Shown here: in pieces, positions 50,107 to 58,989 of the stretch | Numbering within the stretch: the first letter of the stretch is position 1 | How the letters are laid out: each line of letters starts with the position of its first letter | Origin: Aquamicrobium sp. | GTDB taxonomy: Bacteria; Pseudomonadota; Alphaproteobacteria; Rhizobiales; Rhizobiaceae | DNA length: 64,000 nt | Direction: 5' to 3' | NCBI RefSeq assembly: GCF_023954335.1 | Contig: NZ_JAMLIE010000001.1 | Span: 1,550,001-1,614,000, forward strand | Notes under the pieces: generated by a model | Database searches by the model: none | What the model was told of the DNA's origin: nothing | What the model saw: only the letters and a program-made list of their open reading frames with translations | Program-made: the position numbers and the translations under genes

Positions 50107-51327
50107 TCAGCCTCCGAAATCGTCATTGTAGATGGAATGCGGCTCGACACCCAGCCGGTTCAACATGGCGAGCACGGCCGAAATCATCACCGGCGGTCCG
50201 CAGAGATAGTATTCGCATTCCTCCGGCGCGGGATGGCCGGCCAGCACCTTGCGCACCGTGTCGTGGATGAAGCCGGTTGCGCCGGTCCAGCGGTCGGACG
50301 GAGCGGGGTCGGAGAGGGCCGGAACCCAGGTGAAGTTCGGGTGCCTTGCTGCGATCTCCTCGAACTCATCGACATAGAAGAGGTCGGCTGCCGTGCGCGC
50401 GCCGTAGAAATAGGACATGCGCCGCGTCGTGCCGAGACCGATCTGCTCGTGGATCATGGCGCGCAGCGGCGCCATGCCGACGCCGCCGCCGATGAACACC
50501 ATCTCGCGCTGCGTGGGCTGGACGTGGAACTCGCCGAACGGGCCTCCCGTCTCGACCGTATCGCCCGGCTTCAGCGAGAACAGCCAGGAGGAGACAACGC
50601 CGGGCGGGATGTTGTGCTCGCGACCGGCCGGCGGCACGGCGAGCCGGATGTTGAAGACGATGCGGCCGGCATCCAGCGGCCGGCTGGCGACGGAATAGGC
50701 GCGCGTCACGGGCTTCGGTGATGCCGACTTCAATGACGACCAGCCGGCGATGCGCCAAGCTTGGGCATGCGCCGGGTCGATTTCCATCGTCGCGAAGTCG
50801 AGCGCGTAGGCGGGCGCTGTGAGCTGGGCGAAGCCGCCGGCGCGGAAACGGAAGTCGCGGCCGGCCGGCAGCTCCAGCACCAGCTCGCGGATAAGCGGCG
50901 CCAGCATGCGACTGGACAGGACCTTGCAGGGAAAGGAGTCCGCCGCCAGCACGTCGGCTGCGACGGTGACCTCGACCGGGCCGCGCAGCTTGGTCTGGCA
51001 GGCGAGGCGCACATGGTCGCGCCGCTCGGCAGGTGACAGCAGGCCCATCTCGGTCGCCTGCGGGTCGCCCAGACCCTCGCCCTCGACTGCGACGCGACAG
51101 AGACCGCAGGTGCCTGCGCCGCCGCAGGCGGCCGGAATGGCGATACCAGCGCCATGGAGGACGGCAAGCAACTGGTCGCCACGCGCCGCGTCGATTTGCT
51201 TGCCGCCGTTGACCGTGACGGCGACCGCGCCTGGCGGGATGAGCCGCCCGCGCGCAAGAATCAGCGCCGTCGTCAACGCAACGATCAGCAGGATGATGAA
51301 CACAGTGCCCAACACGACCTCGGTCAT
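50107..51327 (-). CDS. nqrF: Na+-NQR subunit F, NADH-oxidising
   Basis: A 406-residue subunit. It has an N-terminal membrane helix (TVFIILLIVALTTALILA), a 2Fe-2S domain with CGGAGTCGLCRVAVEG and a later Cys in VRLACQTK, the FAD motif RAYSVASRP, and NADH-binding FIGGGVGMAPL and YYLCGPP. It has the full length of the family. It takes electrons from NADH and passes them to the membrane part. The start overlaps the nqrE stop by 4 bp. Confidence 0.96.
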   Translation of the reverse strand: MTEVVLGTVFIILLIVALTTALILARGRLIPPGAVAVTVNGGKQIDAARGDQLLAVLHGAGIAIPAACGGAGTCGLCRVAVEGEGLGDPQATEMGLLSPAERRDHVRLACQTKLRGPVEVTVAADVLAADSFPCKVLSSRMLAPLIRELVLELPAGRDFRFRAGGFAQLTAPAYALDFATMEIDPAHAQAWRIAGWSSLKSASPKPVTRAYSVASRPLDAGRIVFNIRLAVPPAGREHNIPPGVVSSWLFSLKPGDTVETGGPFGEFHVQPTQREMVFIGGGVGMAPLRAMIHEQIGLGTTRRMSYFYGARTAADLFYVDEFEEIAARHPNFTWVPALSDPAPSDRWTGATGFIHDTVRKVLAGHPAPEECEYYLCGPPVMISAVLAMLNRLGVEPHSIYNDDFGG

Positions 51328-51935
51328 TGGGCTGCCATCTGTGCGAAAGAGGAGAAGCCGAGCGACATCATGCCGGTAATCAGGAAGGCGACGCCGAGGC
51401 CCCGCAGCCCTGCGGGCAGGTCGGCATAAGCAAGTCGAGCACGCACCGCGCCAAGCAGAATCACGGCCAGAGCGAAGCCTGCCCCGCTTCCGAGACCATA
51501 GACGACAGCCTCGGCGAGATCGTAACGCCGCTCGACCATGAACAGGCTGCCGCCGAGGATCGCACAGTGGATCGCAAGCAGCGGCAGGAATGCGCCGAAC
51601 GCGGCCTGAACACGCGGTAGATAGCGCTCGAGCACCATTTCCAGCAGTTGCACGCTTGCCGCGACAACGCCGATGAAGGTTAGCAGCGACAGATAGGACA
51701 GGTCCACCTCCGGCATACCGGCCCAGCCCCAAGCACCCGGCGCCAGCACCGCGTTGTAGATGAGCTGGTTGAGGGGAACCGTGACACCCATCACCACGAT
51801 GACCGCGACGCCAAGGCCGAAAGCCGTGTCGGTGCGGCGCGACAGCGCCAGGAAGGTGCACAGGCCGAGGAAATAGGTGAGCGGCATGTTCTCGATGAAC
51901 ATCGCCCGCAGGAAGAGCGCGCCGAGATCGGCCAT
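51324..51935 (-). CDS. nqrE: Na+-NQR subunit E
   Basis: A 203-residue membrane subunit with six spans, beginning LFLRAMFIENMPLTYFLGLC. In the enzyme the NqrD/NqrE pair holds an iron site between membrane halves. HCAILGGSLF and the first-helix FIENMPLTYFLG are typical family segments. It overlaps nqrF by 4 bp and abuts nqrD. Confidence 0.95.
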   Translation of the reverse strand: MADLGALFLRAMFIENMPLTYFLGLCTFLALSRRTDTAFGLGVAVIVVMGVTVPLNQLIYNAVLAPGAWGWAGMPEVDLSYLSLLTFIGVVAASVQLLEMVLERYLPRVQAAFGAFLPLLAIHCAILGGSLFMVERRYDLAEAVVYGLGSGAGFALAVILLGAVRARLAYADLPAGLRGLGVAFLITGMMSLGFSSFAQMAAQ

Positions 51936-52597
51936 CAGCGTTCCTCCTCGATCTCATGCGGCGCGAAGTCGGGCTCATCCGCCTGCTCGGGCCAGATGCT
52001 GCGCATCGTCCAGACCAGCGCCCCGAGCAGAAAGAAGGCGCTGGGGGCGAGCAGCATCAGGCTGAGCGGCGTGAACCAGCCGCCCTGATCGGCTAGCGGC
52101 AGCACCTGATAGCCAAGAAGCTTGCCTGAGCCGAACAGTTCGCGGCAGGCCCCAACCAGCATCAACACAAGCCCATAGCCAAGCCCGCTGCCGAGTGCGT
52201 CGACCATGGACGGCAGCGGCGGGTTCGTGCGGGCGAAGGATTCGGTCCGTCCGAGAACGATGCAGTTGGTGGCGATCAGGCTGACGAATACCGACAGGCG
52301 CTGGCTGAGCCCGTAGAAGTAGGCCTGCAGGACCTGATCGATGACGATCACCAGCGAGGCAACGATGATGATCTGCACGATGATGCGGATCGTGTTCGGG
52401 ATGTGGCGGCGGATCGCGCTGATGATGCCGGCGGCGAGCACCACCACCACAGTCAGCGAGATCGACATGGTGAGCGCGGTGTCGAGCGAGGTGGTTACGG
52501 CAAGGGCCGAGCAGATGCCGAGGATTTGCAGCGTCACCGGGTTCTGACGGATCAGCGGCGTCGTCAGCGTGCCCCAAAGGCTCACGTTGCTCGCCAT
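51935..52597 (-). CDS. nqrD: Na+-NQR subunit D
   Basis: A 220-residue six-span subunit, homologous to NqrE in the opposite membrane orientation. Family segments: NPVTLQILGICSALAVTTSLD and VVSLIATNCIVLGRTESFA-like text (FVSLIATNCIVLGRTE). It shares the iron site with NqrE. The first base of the nqrE ATG is the last base of its stop. Confidence 0.95.
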   Translation of the reverse strand: MASNVSLWGTLTTPLIRQNPVTLQILGICSALAVTTSLDTALTMSISLTVVVVLAAGIISAIRRHIPNTIRIIVQIIIVASLVIVIDQVLQAYFYGLSQRLSVFVSLIATNCIVLGRTESFARTNPPLPSMVDALGSGLGYGLVLMLVGACRELFGSGKLLGYQVLPLADQGGWFTPLSLMLLAPSAFFLLGALVWTMRSIWPEQADEPDFAPHEIEEER

Positions 52598-52600
52598 CGC

Positions 52601-53401
52601 CTAGAACTCTCCGCGACGGATGGCGGTCATTAACGGGCCGTAGCCCTTCGGTCCGGTCCAGAAGCGCACCATCTGGGTGACGGCGTTACTGGTACGGGTG
52701 GCGCCGGTGATGCCGTCGACCTCATATTCGGTTCGGGCCTGTCCGCGCGCAACGGCGAAGCGCGGGACACCGATCTCGTCAAAAAGACGCTTGCTGGCAA
52801 AGCTTTGCTGCCATTGCGCCTCCTCAATGCGCGCGCCGAGGCCCGGCGTCTCCGCCTGTTCTGTAATTGCTATGCCTGCCAGCGTAGCCATGTCGCCGCG
52901 CAAGGCCAGCAGTGCCTGGATACGACCGCCATAGCCGGTGCCTGCCATCGGCAGGATGACCAGCGAGACGGCATCGCCCCTGCGCAGCAGATAGATCTGC
53001 GCATAGTTCGGCCGGCTGCCGATTCCGGCGAGATCGTCGCCGGCGGCGAGCGTCGTCCAGTTCGAGACGTCGGCGAGCGCCGTGTCCAGGGTCTCAGGCG
53101 TGACGTCGGTCGCTGCGGCGCCGGCATCGAGGTTGACGACCACCGTGGACAAGGCGTCGCCGCCCGCCTCTTCGACCAGTTCCGACATGCCGGGCACGGC
53201 CGCAATCAACGCTTCGAGCCGGGCCTGCTGCTCGGCGGCGCGGTTCTGTGTCTGGATTGGCCTCAGTACAACTGTCGCGCCGGTGACGAGAACCGCGCAG
53301 ATGGCGGACACCAGAAAGGCTACGACCAACGTCTTGGCGCGGCTGTCATTCGGGGTGGCAAGGAAGCGTCGCCACAGCGACAGCGGATTGAGGTCAGCCA
53401 A
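52601..53401 (-). CDS. nqrC: Na+-NQR subunit C with covalent FMN site
   Basis: A 266-residue subunit with one membrane helix (VVAFLVSAICAVLVTGATVV) and a periplasmic flavin domain. The FMN attachment motif is GITGATRTSN near the C-terminus, where ApbE should modify the first Thr of the TRT segment. The start is a TTG at 53401, supported by GGAGGAA just upstream and by the N-terminus ADLNPLSLWRRFL; longer starts lie inside nqrB. Confidence 0.92.
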   Translation of the reverse strand: MADLNPLSLWRRFLATPNDSRAKTLVVAFLVSAICAVLVTGATVVLRPIQTQNRAAEQQARLEALIAAVPGMSELVEEAGGDALSTVVVNLDAGAAATDVTPETLDTALADVSNWTTLAAGDDLAGIGSRPNYAQIYLLRRGDAVSLVILPMAGTGYGGRIQALLALRGDMATLAGIAITEQAETPGLGARIEEAQWQQSFASKRLFDEIGVPRFAVARGQARTEYEVDGITGATRTSNAVTQMVRFWTGPKGYGPLMTAIRRGEF

Positions 53402-54167
53402 GATGCTTCCTCCGCGCAAGCCATCGGCGCATGGCAATTTCATCGAGGAGCGGTGCAGCCAGAGAGGTCAGGAGTGCCGCCGAGATCGCAACCTGAACCG
53501 CAGCCGCTCCCTGCCAGCCTGAAGCGAACACCATCACGAGCGCGGCGTAGAGCAAGCCATTAAGCCAGCGACCCAGATCCGTCGCCGCGCTGGTCACCGG
53601 GTCGCAGACCAACAGGACGAGCACCACCGCTGCCGCTGTCAGGAACGGCATGGCGAGCATACCGCCATACCATGCAATCACGAGCACTGCGGTCGCGCTC
53701 ACCGCGATGCGCCACGCCATCACGCCTACAAGCATACCGATTGCCGCCATAGCAATCGCGGCCCAACCCAACTGGATCGGCAGCACGGGCCACGGCGCAG
53801 CCGGAAAGCCAAAGCCGAGAAAGGCGATGGCGACGGTGGCCGGGTTGACCACGTTGCGCCCCCATCCGCCGAAAGCGAGTTCGCCCGCCACGACGCCGAA
53901 GCTGATGCCGATCAGCATCGGCAGCAGGCCGAGTTCGGCCGGTGCCAGAACCGCGACGGCGAACGCCGTCAGCGCGCCGGCGAAGGACGGAGGCTGCGCA
54001 CGCGCAAGCATGAAGGCGAGGTGCCACAGGCCGGCGGCGATGAGCACGAAGACGAGACGCAGCGCGCCCTGCATACCCGTCGCGAGAAGCCAAGTCACCG
54101 CCAGGGGCATCGCTGCCGCCAGCAACAATAGCGCAACGGTCTCGCGATCCCAGATACCCCGTGTCAT
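53394..54167 (-). CDS. nqrB: Short Na+-NQR subunit B lacking the FMN motif
   Basis: A 257-residue RnfD/NqrB-family membrane protein, against about 410 residues usually. Kept: GISFGVVAGELAFGGWGRN, VVNPATVAIAFLGF and LVCDPVTSAATDLGRWLNG. Missing: the N-terminal extension and the loop after NPA that holds the SGAT-type Thr for covalent FMN and the GSIGE segment. The ATG at 54167 overlaps nqrA by 4 bp, and no frameshift is apparent. Electron flow from NqrC must either skip this FMN or use another site. Confidence 0.88.
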   Translation of the reverse strand: MTRGIWDRETVALLLLAAAMPLAVTWLLATGMQGALRLVFVLIAAGLWHLAFMLARAQPPSFAGALTAFAVAVLAPAELGLLPMLIGISFGVVAGELAFGGWGRNVVNPATVAIAFLGFGFPAAPWPVLPIQLGWAAIAMAAIGMLVGVMAWRIAVSATAVLVIAWYGGMLAMPFLTAAAVVLVLLVCDPVTSAATDLGRWLNGLLYAALVMVFASGWQGAAAVQVAISAALLTSLAAPLLDEIAMRRWLARRKHLG

Positions 54168-55411
54168 GCGATCTCCTCGGCCGCGATACGGTCCAGCATG
54201 GCGCGCAGCATGGCGGTGAGGTGCGGCGCGGCCGCTGTGATGTAGTCGGCGAGCGCCACGTCCTCTTCGACCAGCGACAATGCACCAAGCCGCATGGCGG
54301 TCTCGGAATCGTTCGCCGCAAGCGCACGCACCAGCAGTGCGGCGGGCAGGATGCCGCCGAAGGCATGGTCGAGCGCAGCGGTCGGGATGATCGGCAGCGG
54401 TCGGCTGGAGCGGCGGAGCGCAGCCGAAAACCAATGCGGCGACCGCTCCGTACCGGTCCCGGCGATCGCTGCGACCTGCCTCCGCCACGGGCCGAGCCAG
54501 CGACCTTCCACCCCGTCCAGCGATGAACCCGACAGCAGGCGGTGCGGGCCGGGTTTCACGATGTCGAAGGTCAGCGCGCGCAGATCGGCGCCTGGCTGAC
54601 AGCGCACCATGCGATGTTCGCGCAGCGCCCCTCCCGACACTGAAACAAGTCTCGTCTCCGGCACAAGCCCGGTTTCGAGGAAGGAGCCAAGGCCGACGAC
54701 GTCCTCGGCATGAACATCCCAGACCGGGCGGCCCGGCGCGGCGGGAAAGCGGGCGGCGATCTGCAGCCCGGCCAGACCATGAGGGTGGAACGGCCCGATC
54801 CTGGTCAGTCGGATGCGGTCGTTGCCGACGTCGAGGTCGTCCAGGTCGGCGGCGCCGTCATGGCACACGTACACGGGACCGTTGGTCAGGCTCGCCAACG
54901 CCTGACAACCTCGCAAGAAGGCGTCGAGACGGCCCGCCAGCGCCAACTGCGGCAGTGGCGCGTCCGGCCTCGTGTCGAGCGCCATGACGAAGATCGCTGC
55001 CGGCTGCTCGGCTGGCAGCGGCACGCGTCCGAAAGGGCGCGACCGGAAAAGCGGCCACATGCCAGCCGACAGCAGCAGCGCGCGCACGGCCACCGGGTCA
55101 TTTTCGGCACGTGCGGCGGACACATCGTGTTCGTGACGTCCGGCCTTTGCATCGTGGAAGAAGAGGATGTGGGAGAGCCGCTTGCCCGGTCCGAGATCAG
55201 CCGCAGCAACCTCGCCCGCGACCGGCGCAACGAGAGTCAGATCGGGATGCCGGCGCGAGCGCAGCACCGGAGCGCCTTGTGCAACCTTGTCACCAGCCGC
55301 AACAAGGATGTCGGCGCGGAAATCATCGCTGGGGCGGGCAAACAGCGCGCACTGGTCCGTGATGTGAACCCGGATGTCGGCGCTCGCAGGCATGGCAAGA
55401 GCTTTCGGCAC
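54164..55411 (-). CDS. nqrA: Na+-NQR subunit A, short N-terminus
   Basis: A 415-residue (or 409) cytoplasmic subunit. Recognised parts include VAAGDKVAQGAPVLRSR with LTLVAPVAGEVAAADLGPGKR, LPLPQLALAGRLDAFL-like helices, HPHGLAGLQIAARFP and the C-terminal VRALAANDSETAMRLG and LSLVEEDVALADYIT. Usual NqrA begins with about 30 more residues (KKGLDLPI region), which are absent. The start is GTG 55411 or ATG 55393; neither has a strong ribosome site. It heads the operon, facing the pentaheme cytochrome gene. Confidence 0.9.
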   Translation of the reverse strand: MPKALAMPASADIRVHITDQCALFARPSDDFRADILVAAGDKVAQGAPVLRSRRHPDLTLVAPVAGEVAAADLGPGKRLSHILFFHDAKAGRHEHDVSAARAENDPVAVRALLLSAGMWPLFRSRPFGRVPLPAEQPAAIFVMALDTRPDAPLPQLALAGRLDAFLRGCQALASLTNGPVYVCHDGAADLDDLDVGNDRIRLTRIGPFHPHGLAGLQIAARFPAAPGRPVWDVHAEDVVGLGSFLETGLVPETRLVSVSGGALREHRMVRCQPGADLRALTFDIVKPGPHRLLSGSSLDGVEGRWLGPWRRQVAAIAGTGTERSPHWFSAALRRSSRPLPIIPTAALDHAFGGILPAALLVRALAANDSETAMRLGALSLVEEDVALADYITAAAPHLTAMLRAMLDRIAAEEIA

Positions 55412-55454
55412 GGTCAGTCTGCCCGCCAGCGACTCCGGTATTTGACGCTGCTCT

Positions 55455-55468
55455 TTGATCTGGATCAG
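55455..55468. promoter_or_regulatory. FNR/FixK-type box between nqrA and cytochrome gene
   Basis: TTGATCTGGATCAG is one base from the consensus TTGAT-N4-ATCAA. It lies 44 bp from the nqrA GTG and 86 bp before the cytochrome ATG, so it could serve either or both divergent genes. Low-oxygen activation is inferred. Confidence 0.7.
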
Positions 55469-55499
55469 TACGGCTATCCTTGCTCTACCATCGAATACC

Positions 55500-55520
55500 T
55501 TGTTAGTTTGAGGCTAACAA
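55500..55520. promoter_or_regulatory. TTGTTAG/CTAACAA dyad upstream of cytochrome gene
   Basis: A perfect 7-bp inverted repeat with a 7-bp spacer (TTGTTAG at 55500-55506, CTAACAA at 55514-55520), 33 bp before the cytochrome ATG. The length and position suit an operator for a second regulator beside the FNR-type box. The protein that binds it is unknown. Confidence 0.5.
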
Positions 55521-55553
55521 AGTCCGTTTACCCCAGCAAGTTGCGAGGCATGG

Positions 55554-56717
55554 ATGCGCCGAATCCTGATACCGCTCGTCGCTCTCTGCACGATCCTGCC
55601 GGCTGCCAGTGCGTATCTCAGCCACACCATGAGCAGCAACGCGCAGGAGGCCAACGGCGAAACTCCAATCTACGTCATGCCCAAATCGGGACCCTTTGCT
55701 CCCGAACAGGTAGCGATCCCGCAAAGTGAATACATCGCGGCGTGGGCGCGTTCGGGCCATTCGGACGCGTCGTCGGTTTCCTTTTCCTACTGGAACGATG
55801 CAGGGTCCATCCCACCTGTTTGCTCTGTCTGCCATTCAGGCGTCGGCTTTCGATCGTTCCACGGCCTGGACGGCAGCACGCCTGGCCTGCCCGAGCATCC
55901 GGTGCCGGTAGGGGGTGTCGTCGACTGTGAGACCTGCCACAATCCCGGACTGGCGTCGATAAGCGCGATCTCGCTGCCGAGCGGCCTCAGCCACCCCGTC
56001 AATGCCGGAGAGGCATCTTGCATGACCTGTCACCAGAGTCGGGCGGCGGGCGCCATGGTCGAACGCGCGGTGAGCGGCAAGGCTGAAGACACCCCCGATC
56101 CCGCCCTCACATTCATCAATCCACATTATGCGACGGCTGCGGCGACGCTGCTCGGCGGCTATGGCGGGATGGGCTATCAATACGCTGGGAAAGACTATTC
56201 CGGCCGCTTCCTGCATGCACGCCCGGTCTCGACCTGCGCATCCTGCCACGACCCGCATAGTCTGAGCGTGGCGGAAGAGACCTGTCTGACCTGCCACGCC
56301 GACGGCAAGGCGGAGAACATCCGCATTTCGCGCAACAGCTTCGACGGCAGCGGCGACCTGAAAAAAGGCATACGCGCCGACATTGCAGCCAACGCGGCGC
56401 GGCTCATGGGAATGCTGGAGGACTATGCGACCAGGGTCGCCGGCGTGCCGATCCACTACGACGGCCACCAGCATCCCTATTTCTTCACGGACGCCAATGG
56501 CGATGGTGTCGCCGACTTGGCGGACGGCAAGCCGGTTCCCTATAATGCGTGGACCCCGCGCTTGCTGAGGGCAGCCTACAACTGGAAGTTCATCGGTTCC
56601 GATGCTGGCATCCACGTCCACAACCCCCACTATGCGCTGGAGTTGCTTTACGATTCGATGGAGGACTTGGCCGACCCGCTGGACATCGATTTTGCCGGGT
56701 TGAACCTGATGCGGTGA
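55554..56717 (+). CDS. Exported pentaheme cytochrome c
   Basis: A 387-residue periplasmic protein. It has a signal peptide (RRILIPLVALCTILPAASA) and five CxxCH heme sites: CSVCH, CETCH, CMTCH, CASCH, CLTCH, at about residues 92-245. The C-terminal 130 residues lack hemes. No named family (NrfA, NapC and so on) fits. Divergence from nqrA across a shared FNR-type box suggests an anaerobic or microaerobic electron-transfer role, perhaps taking electrons from the quinol pool via a partner not seen here. Confidence 0.88.
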   Translation: MRRILIPLVALCTILPAASAYLSHTMSSNAQEANGETPIYVMPKSGPFAPEQVAIPQSEYIAAWARSGHSDASSVSFSYWNDAGSIPPVCSVCHSGVGFRSFHGLDGSTPGLPEHPVPVGGVVDCETCHNPGLASISAISLPSGLSHPVNAGEASCMTCHQSRAAGAMVERAVSGKAEDTPDPALTFINPHYATAAATLLGGYGGMGYQYAGKDYSGRFLHARPVSTCASCHDPHSLSVAEETCLTCHADGKAENIRISRNSFDGSGDLKKGIRADIAANAARLMGMLEDYATRVAGVPIHYDGHQHPYFFTDANGDGVADLADGKPVPYNAWTPRLLRAAYNWKFIGSDAGIHVHNPHYALELLYDSMEDLADPLDIDFAGLNLMR

Positions 56718-56873
56718 GACCCGTGATGCCTCGGACGATCGGTGACAGTCATTGCCTAGCATCGCTCCGGCAGCGTTCTGCGGGAGAAATGCGGAGGCAC
56801 GCTCGATTGTGGCGGACGACGGCGCGAGATGACTGCGCCTCGGGCGCAAAACTGGTCAAAAAGGAGAAATGGC

Positions 56874-57653
56874 ATGTCTGTCAAAGATAAGATTGTACTG
56901 ATCACGGGAGCAAGTCAGGGAATAGGGCGAGGCATCGCGCTGCGTCTGGCGAAGGACGGGGCCAATGTCGCACTCGTCGACATCAAGGCCGACAAGCTGG
57001 AAGACGTGCGCAAGGAAGTGGAGACGCTTGGCGCAAAGGCCACCACCTTTGTCACTGATGTCAGCAAGCGCGACGAGGTCTATGCTGCGATCGATCACGC
57101 CGAGAAAGAACTCGGGGGCTTCGACGTTATCATCAACAACGCCGGAATCGCACAGGTGAAGCCGCTGGCCGATGTGCAGCCCGAGGACCTCGACCGCATC
57201 TTCCGGATCAATATCGACGGCGTCGTCTGGGGAATCCAGGCTGCGGCCGCCAAGTTCAAGGCGCGCGGTCGCAAAGGCAAGATCATCAACGCCTCGTCAA
57301 TCGCCGGCCATGACGGCTTCGCCATGCTTGGTGTCTATTCGGCGACCAAATTCGCCGTGCGCGCGTTGACGCAGGCTGCAGCCAAGGAATATGCCAGTGC
57401 CGGCATCACCGTGAACGCCTACTGTCCCGGTATCGTCGGCACGGACATGTGGGTCGAGATCGACGAGCGCTTCTCGGAGCTGACTGGCGCTGCCAAGGGC
57501 TCGACCTACAAGAAGTTCGTTGAAGGTATTGCGCTCGGCCGGGCCCAGACGCCGGAGGACGTGGCAGCCCTGGTCGCCTTTTTGTCGAGCGATGATTCCG
57601 ACTACATCACCGGCCAGGCAATCCTGACCGATGGTGGTATCGTTTACCGTTGA
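56874..57653 (+). CDS. SDR oxidoreductase, acetoin (diacetyl) reductase-like
   Basis: A 259-residue short-chain dehydrogenase. The NAD site is [29 protein letters not shown] and YSATKFAVR with the catalytic Tyr-Lys follow a Ser in NASSIAG. The C-terminal [17 protein letters not shown] and [14 protein letters not shown] fit BudC-type acetoin/butanediol dehydrogenases. ATG 56874 follows AAGGAGAAATGGC. It could dispose of reducing power during oxygen limitation, which suits its neighbours. Confidence 0.88.
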   Translation: MSVKDKIVLITGASQGIGRGIALRLAKDGANVALVDIKADKLEDVRKEVETLGAKATTFVTDVSKRDEVYAAIDHAEKELGGFDVIINNAGIAQVKPLADVQPEDLDRIFRINIDGVVWGIQAAAAKFKARGRKGKIINASSIAGHDGFAMLGVYSATKFAVRALTQAAAKEYASAGITVNAYCPGIVGTDMWVEIDERFSELTGAAKGSTYKKFVEGIALGRAQTPEDVAALVAFLSSDDSDYITGQAILTDGGIVYR

Positions 57654-57783
57654 TCCGACACCTTTGCGTGACGGTAGCGCAAGATCGCATCTCGTTGCTC
57701 CCGCCGACTGTTCGCCTGGTGGGCGGTGTTCGTTACCCACCAGTCCAGACGACGCAGACGTTTTCGCTCACGGCACGATGATC

Positions 57784-58881
57784 TCATTCCAACGAGGATC
57801 GGTCTGCCTCCGCTGGCGGAATCAGTGTTGAGCCATTCGATGTGCCGCGGGTGGTCGTGAACATGTCCCATACAGCGATGAACATGGCAGCAACCATTGG
57901 ACCGATGACGAACCCGTTGAGGCCAGCGATCGAAATGCCGCCGAGGGTGGAGATCAGGACCAGGTAGTCCGGCATCCTTGTGGACTTGCCGACAAGCACG
58001 GGCCGCAGGAGATTGTCGATGAGACCGATAACCAGCATGCCGTAGGCAACCAGGATGATCGCTTTCCAGGTCGCCCCAGATATCAACAGATAGAGCGCGA
58101 CGGGTAGCCAGACGATGCTCGCCCCGACAGCCGGCAGCAGCGCGAAGAAGGCCATTACCACCGCCCATAACACGGGCGCATGAAGACCAAGCAGCCAGAA
58201 GATCAGACCGCCGAGCGCGCCCTGCAGGGCGGCAACGAGGACTGAGCCCTTGACGGTCGCGCGAACGACGACCGTGAACTTCTCGATGAGTGCGTCCCGC
58301 TGCGCGGCGTGCAACGGGATGGCGTCCTTGATCCGGCGCGTCAGGCTCGAGCCGTCCCTCAACAGGAAGAACAGCAGGTACAGCATCACGCCGAGAGCCA
58401 CGATGAACTCGAACGTGGCCTGCCCGACGGTCACCGCGCGCGCGAGGAGCGACTGGAGGAACTGGGTGAACAGTTGTGACAGCCGCTCGCGGATCGTCTC
58501 GAAGTTGGAAAGATCGAAACGGTCAAGCAGGTCTTTGACCCAGGCGGGCAGTGTCTTGCCGACGTCGTTGAGATACTGATTTACATCCAGCCGTCCCGAC
58601 TGGATGCTATTGTAGAGGCTGTTGGCCTCGACCACCAGCGACGATGCGATCAGCATCAGCGGAACGATGACCAGGAGAACGACCAGCACGACCGTAAGCA
58701 TGGCCGCGAGGCCGGCGCGCCGGCCCGTCGCCTTCAAAAGGCGACGATAAAGCGGGGCGAAGACGATTGCGGCTACGATGCCCCAGAGCACCGCACCGAA
58801 GTAGGGCCATATGATGTAACCGAATGCGAGCGAGGTCCCGACGAGGAGCCACAGAAATGCTTGGTCCTCTATTGTGCGCAT
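57784..58881 (-). CDS. AI-2E family membrane transporter
   Basis: A 365-residue PerM/YdiK-type protein with eight membrane spans (AFLWLLVGTSLAFGYIIWPY, AGLAAMLTVVLVVLLVIV, ALGVMLYLLFFLLRDG, LLPAVGASIVWLPVALYLL). The start at 58881 follows GGAGACCCAA; a longer frame begins at 58929. The family covers quorum-signal exporters and Na+/H+ antiporters, so the substrate is unknown. Confidence 0.9.
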   Translation of the reverse strand: MRTIEDQAFLWLLVGTSLAFGYIIWPYFGAVLWGIVAAIVFAPLYRRLLKATGRRAGLAAMLTVVLVVLLVIVPLMLIASSLVVEANSLYNSIQSGRLDVNQYLNDVGKTLPAWVKDLLDRFDLSNFETIRERLSQLFTQFLQSLLARAVTVGQATFEFIVALGVMLYLLFFLLRDGSSLTRRIKDAIPLHAAQRDALIEKFTVVVRATVKGSVLVAALQGALGGLIFWLLGLHAPVLWAVVMAFFALLPAVGASIVWLPVALYLLISGATWKAIILVAYGMLVIGLIDNLLRPVLVGKSTRMPDYLVLISTLGGISIAGLNGFVIGPMVAAMFIAVWDMFTTTRGTSNGSTLIPPAEADRSSLE

Positions 58882-58989
58882 TTGGGTCTCCACGATGCTC
58901 CAACAGAGGCGCAGCGGCCTGCCGAACATTCATACATCCTTCTGCTGAAAGACTGGTAAGGCGCGCCGACGCTCAGCGGCACCGCCCAT

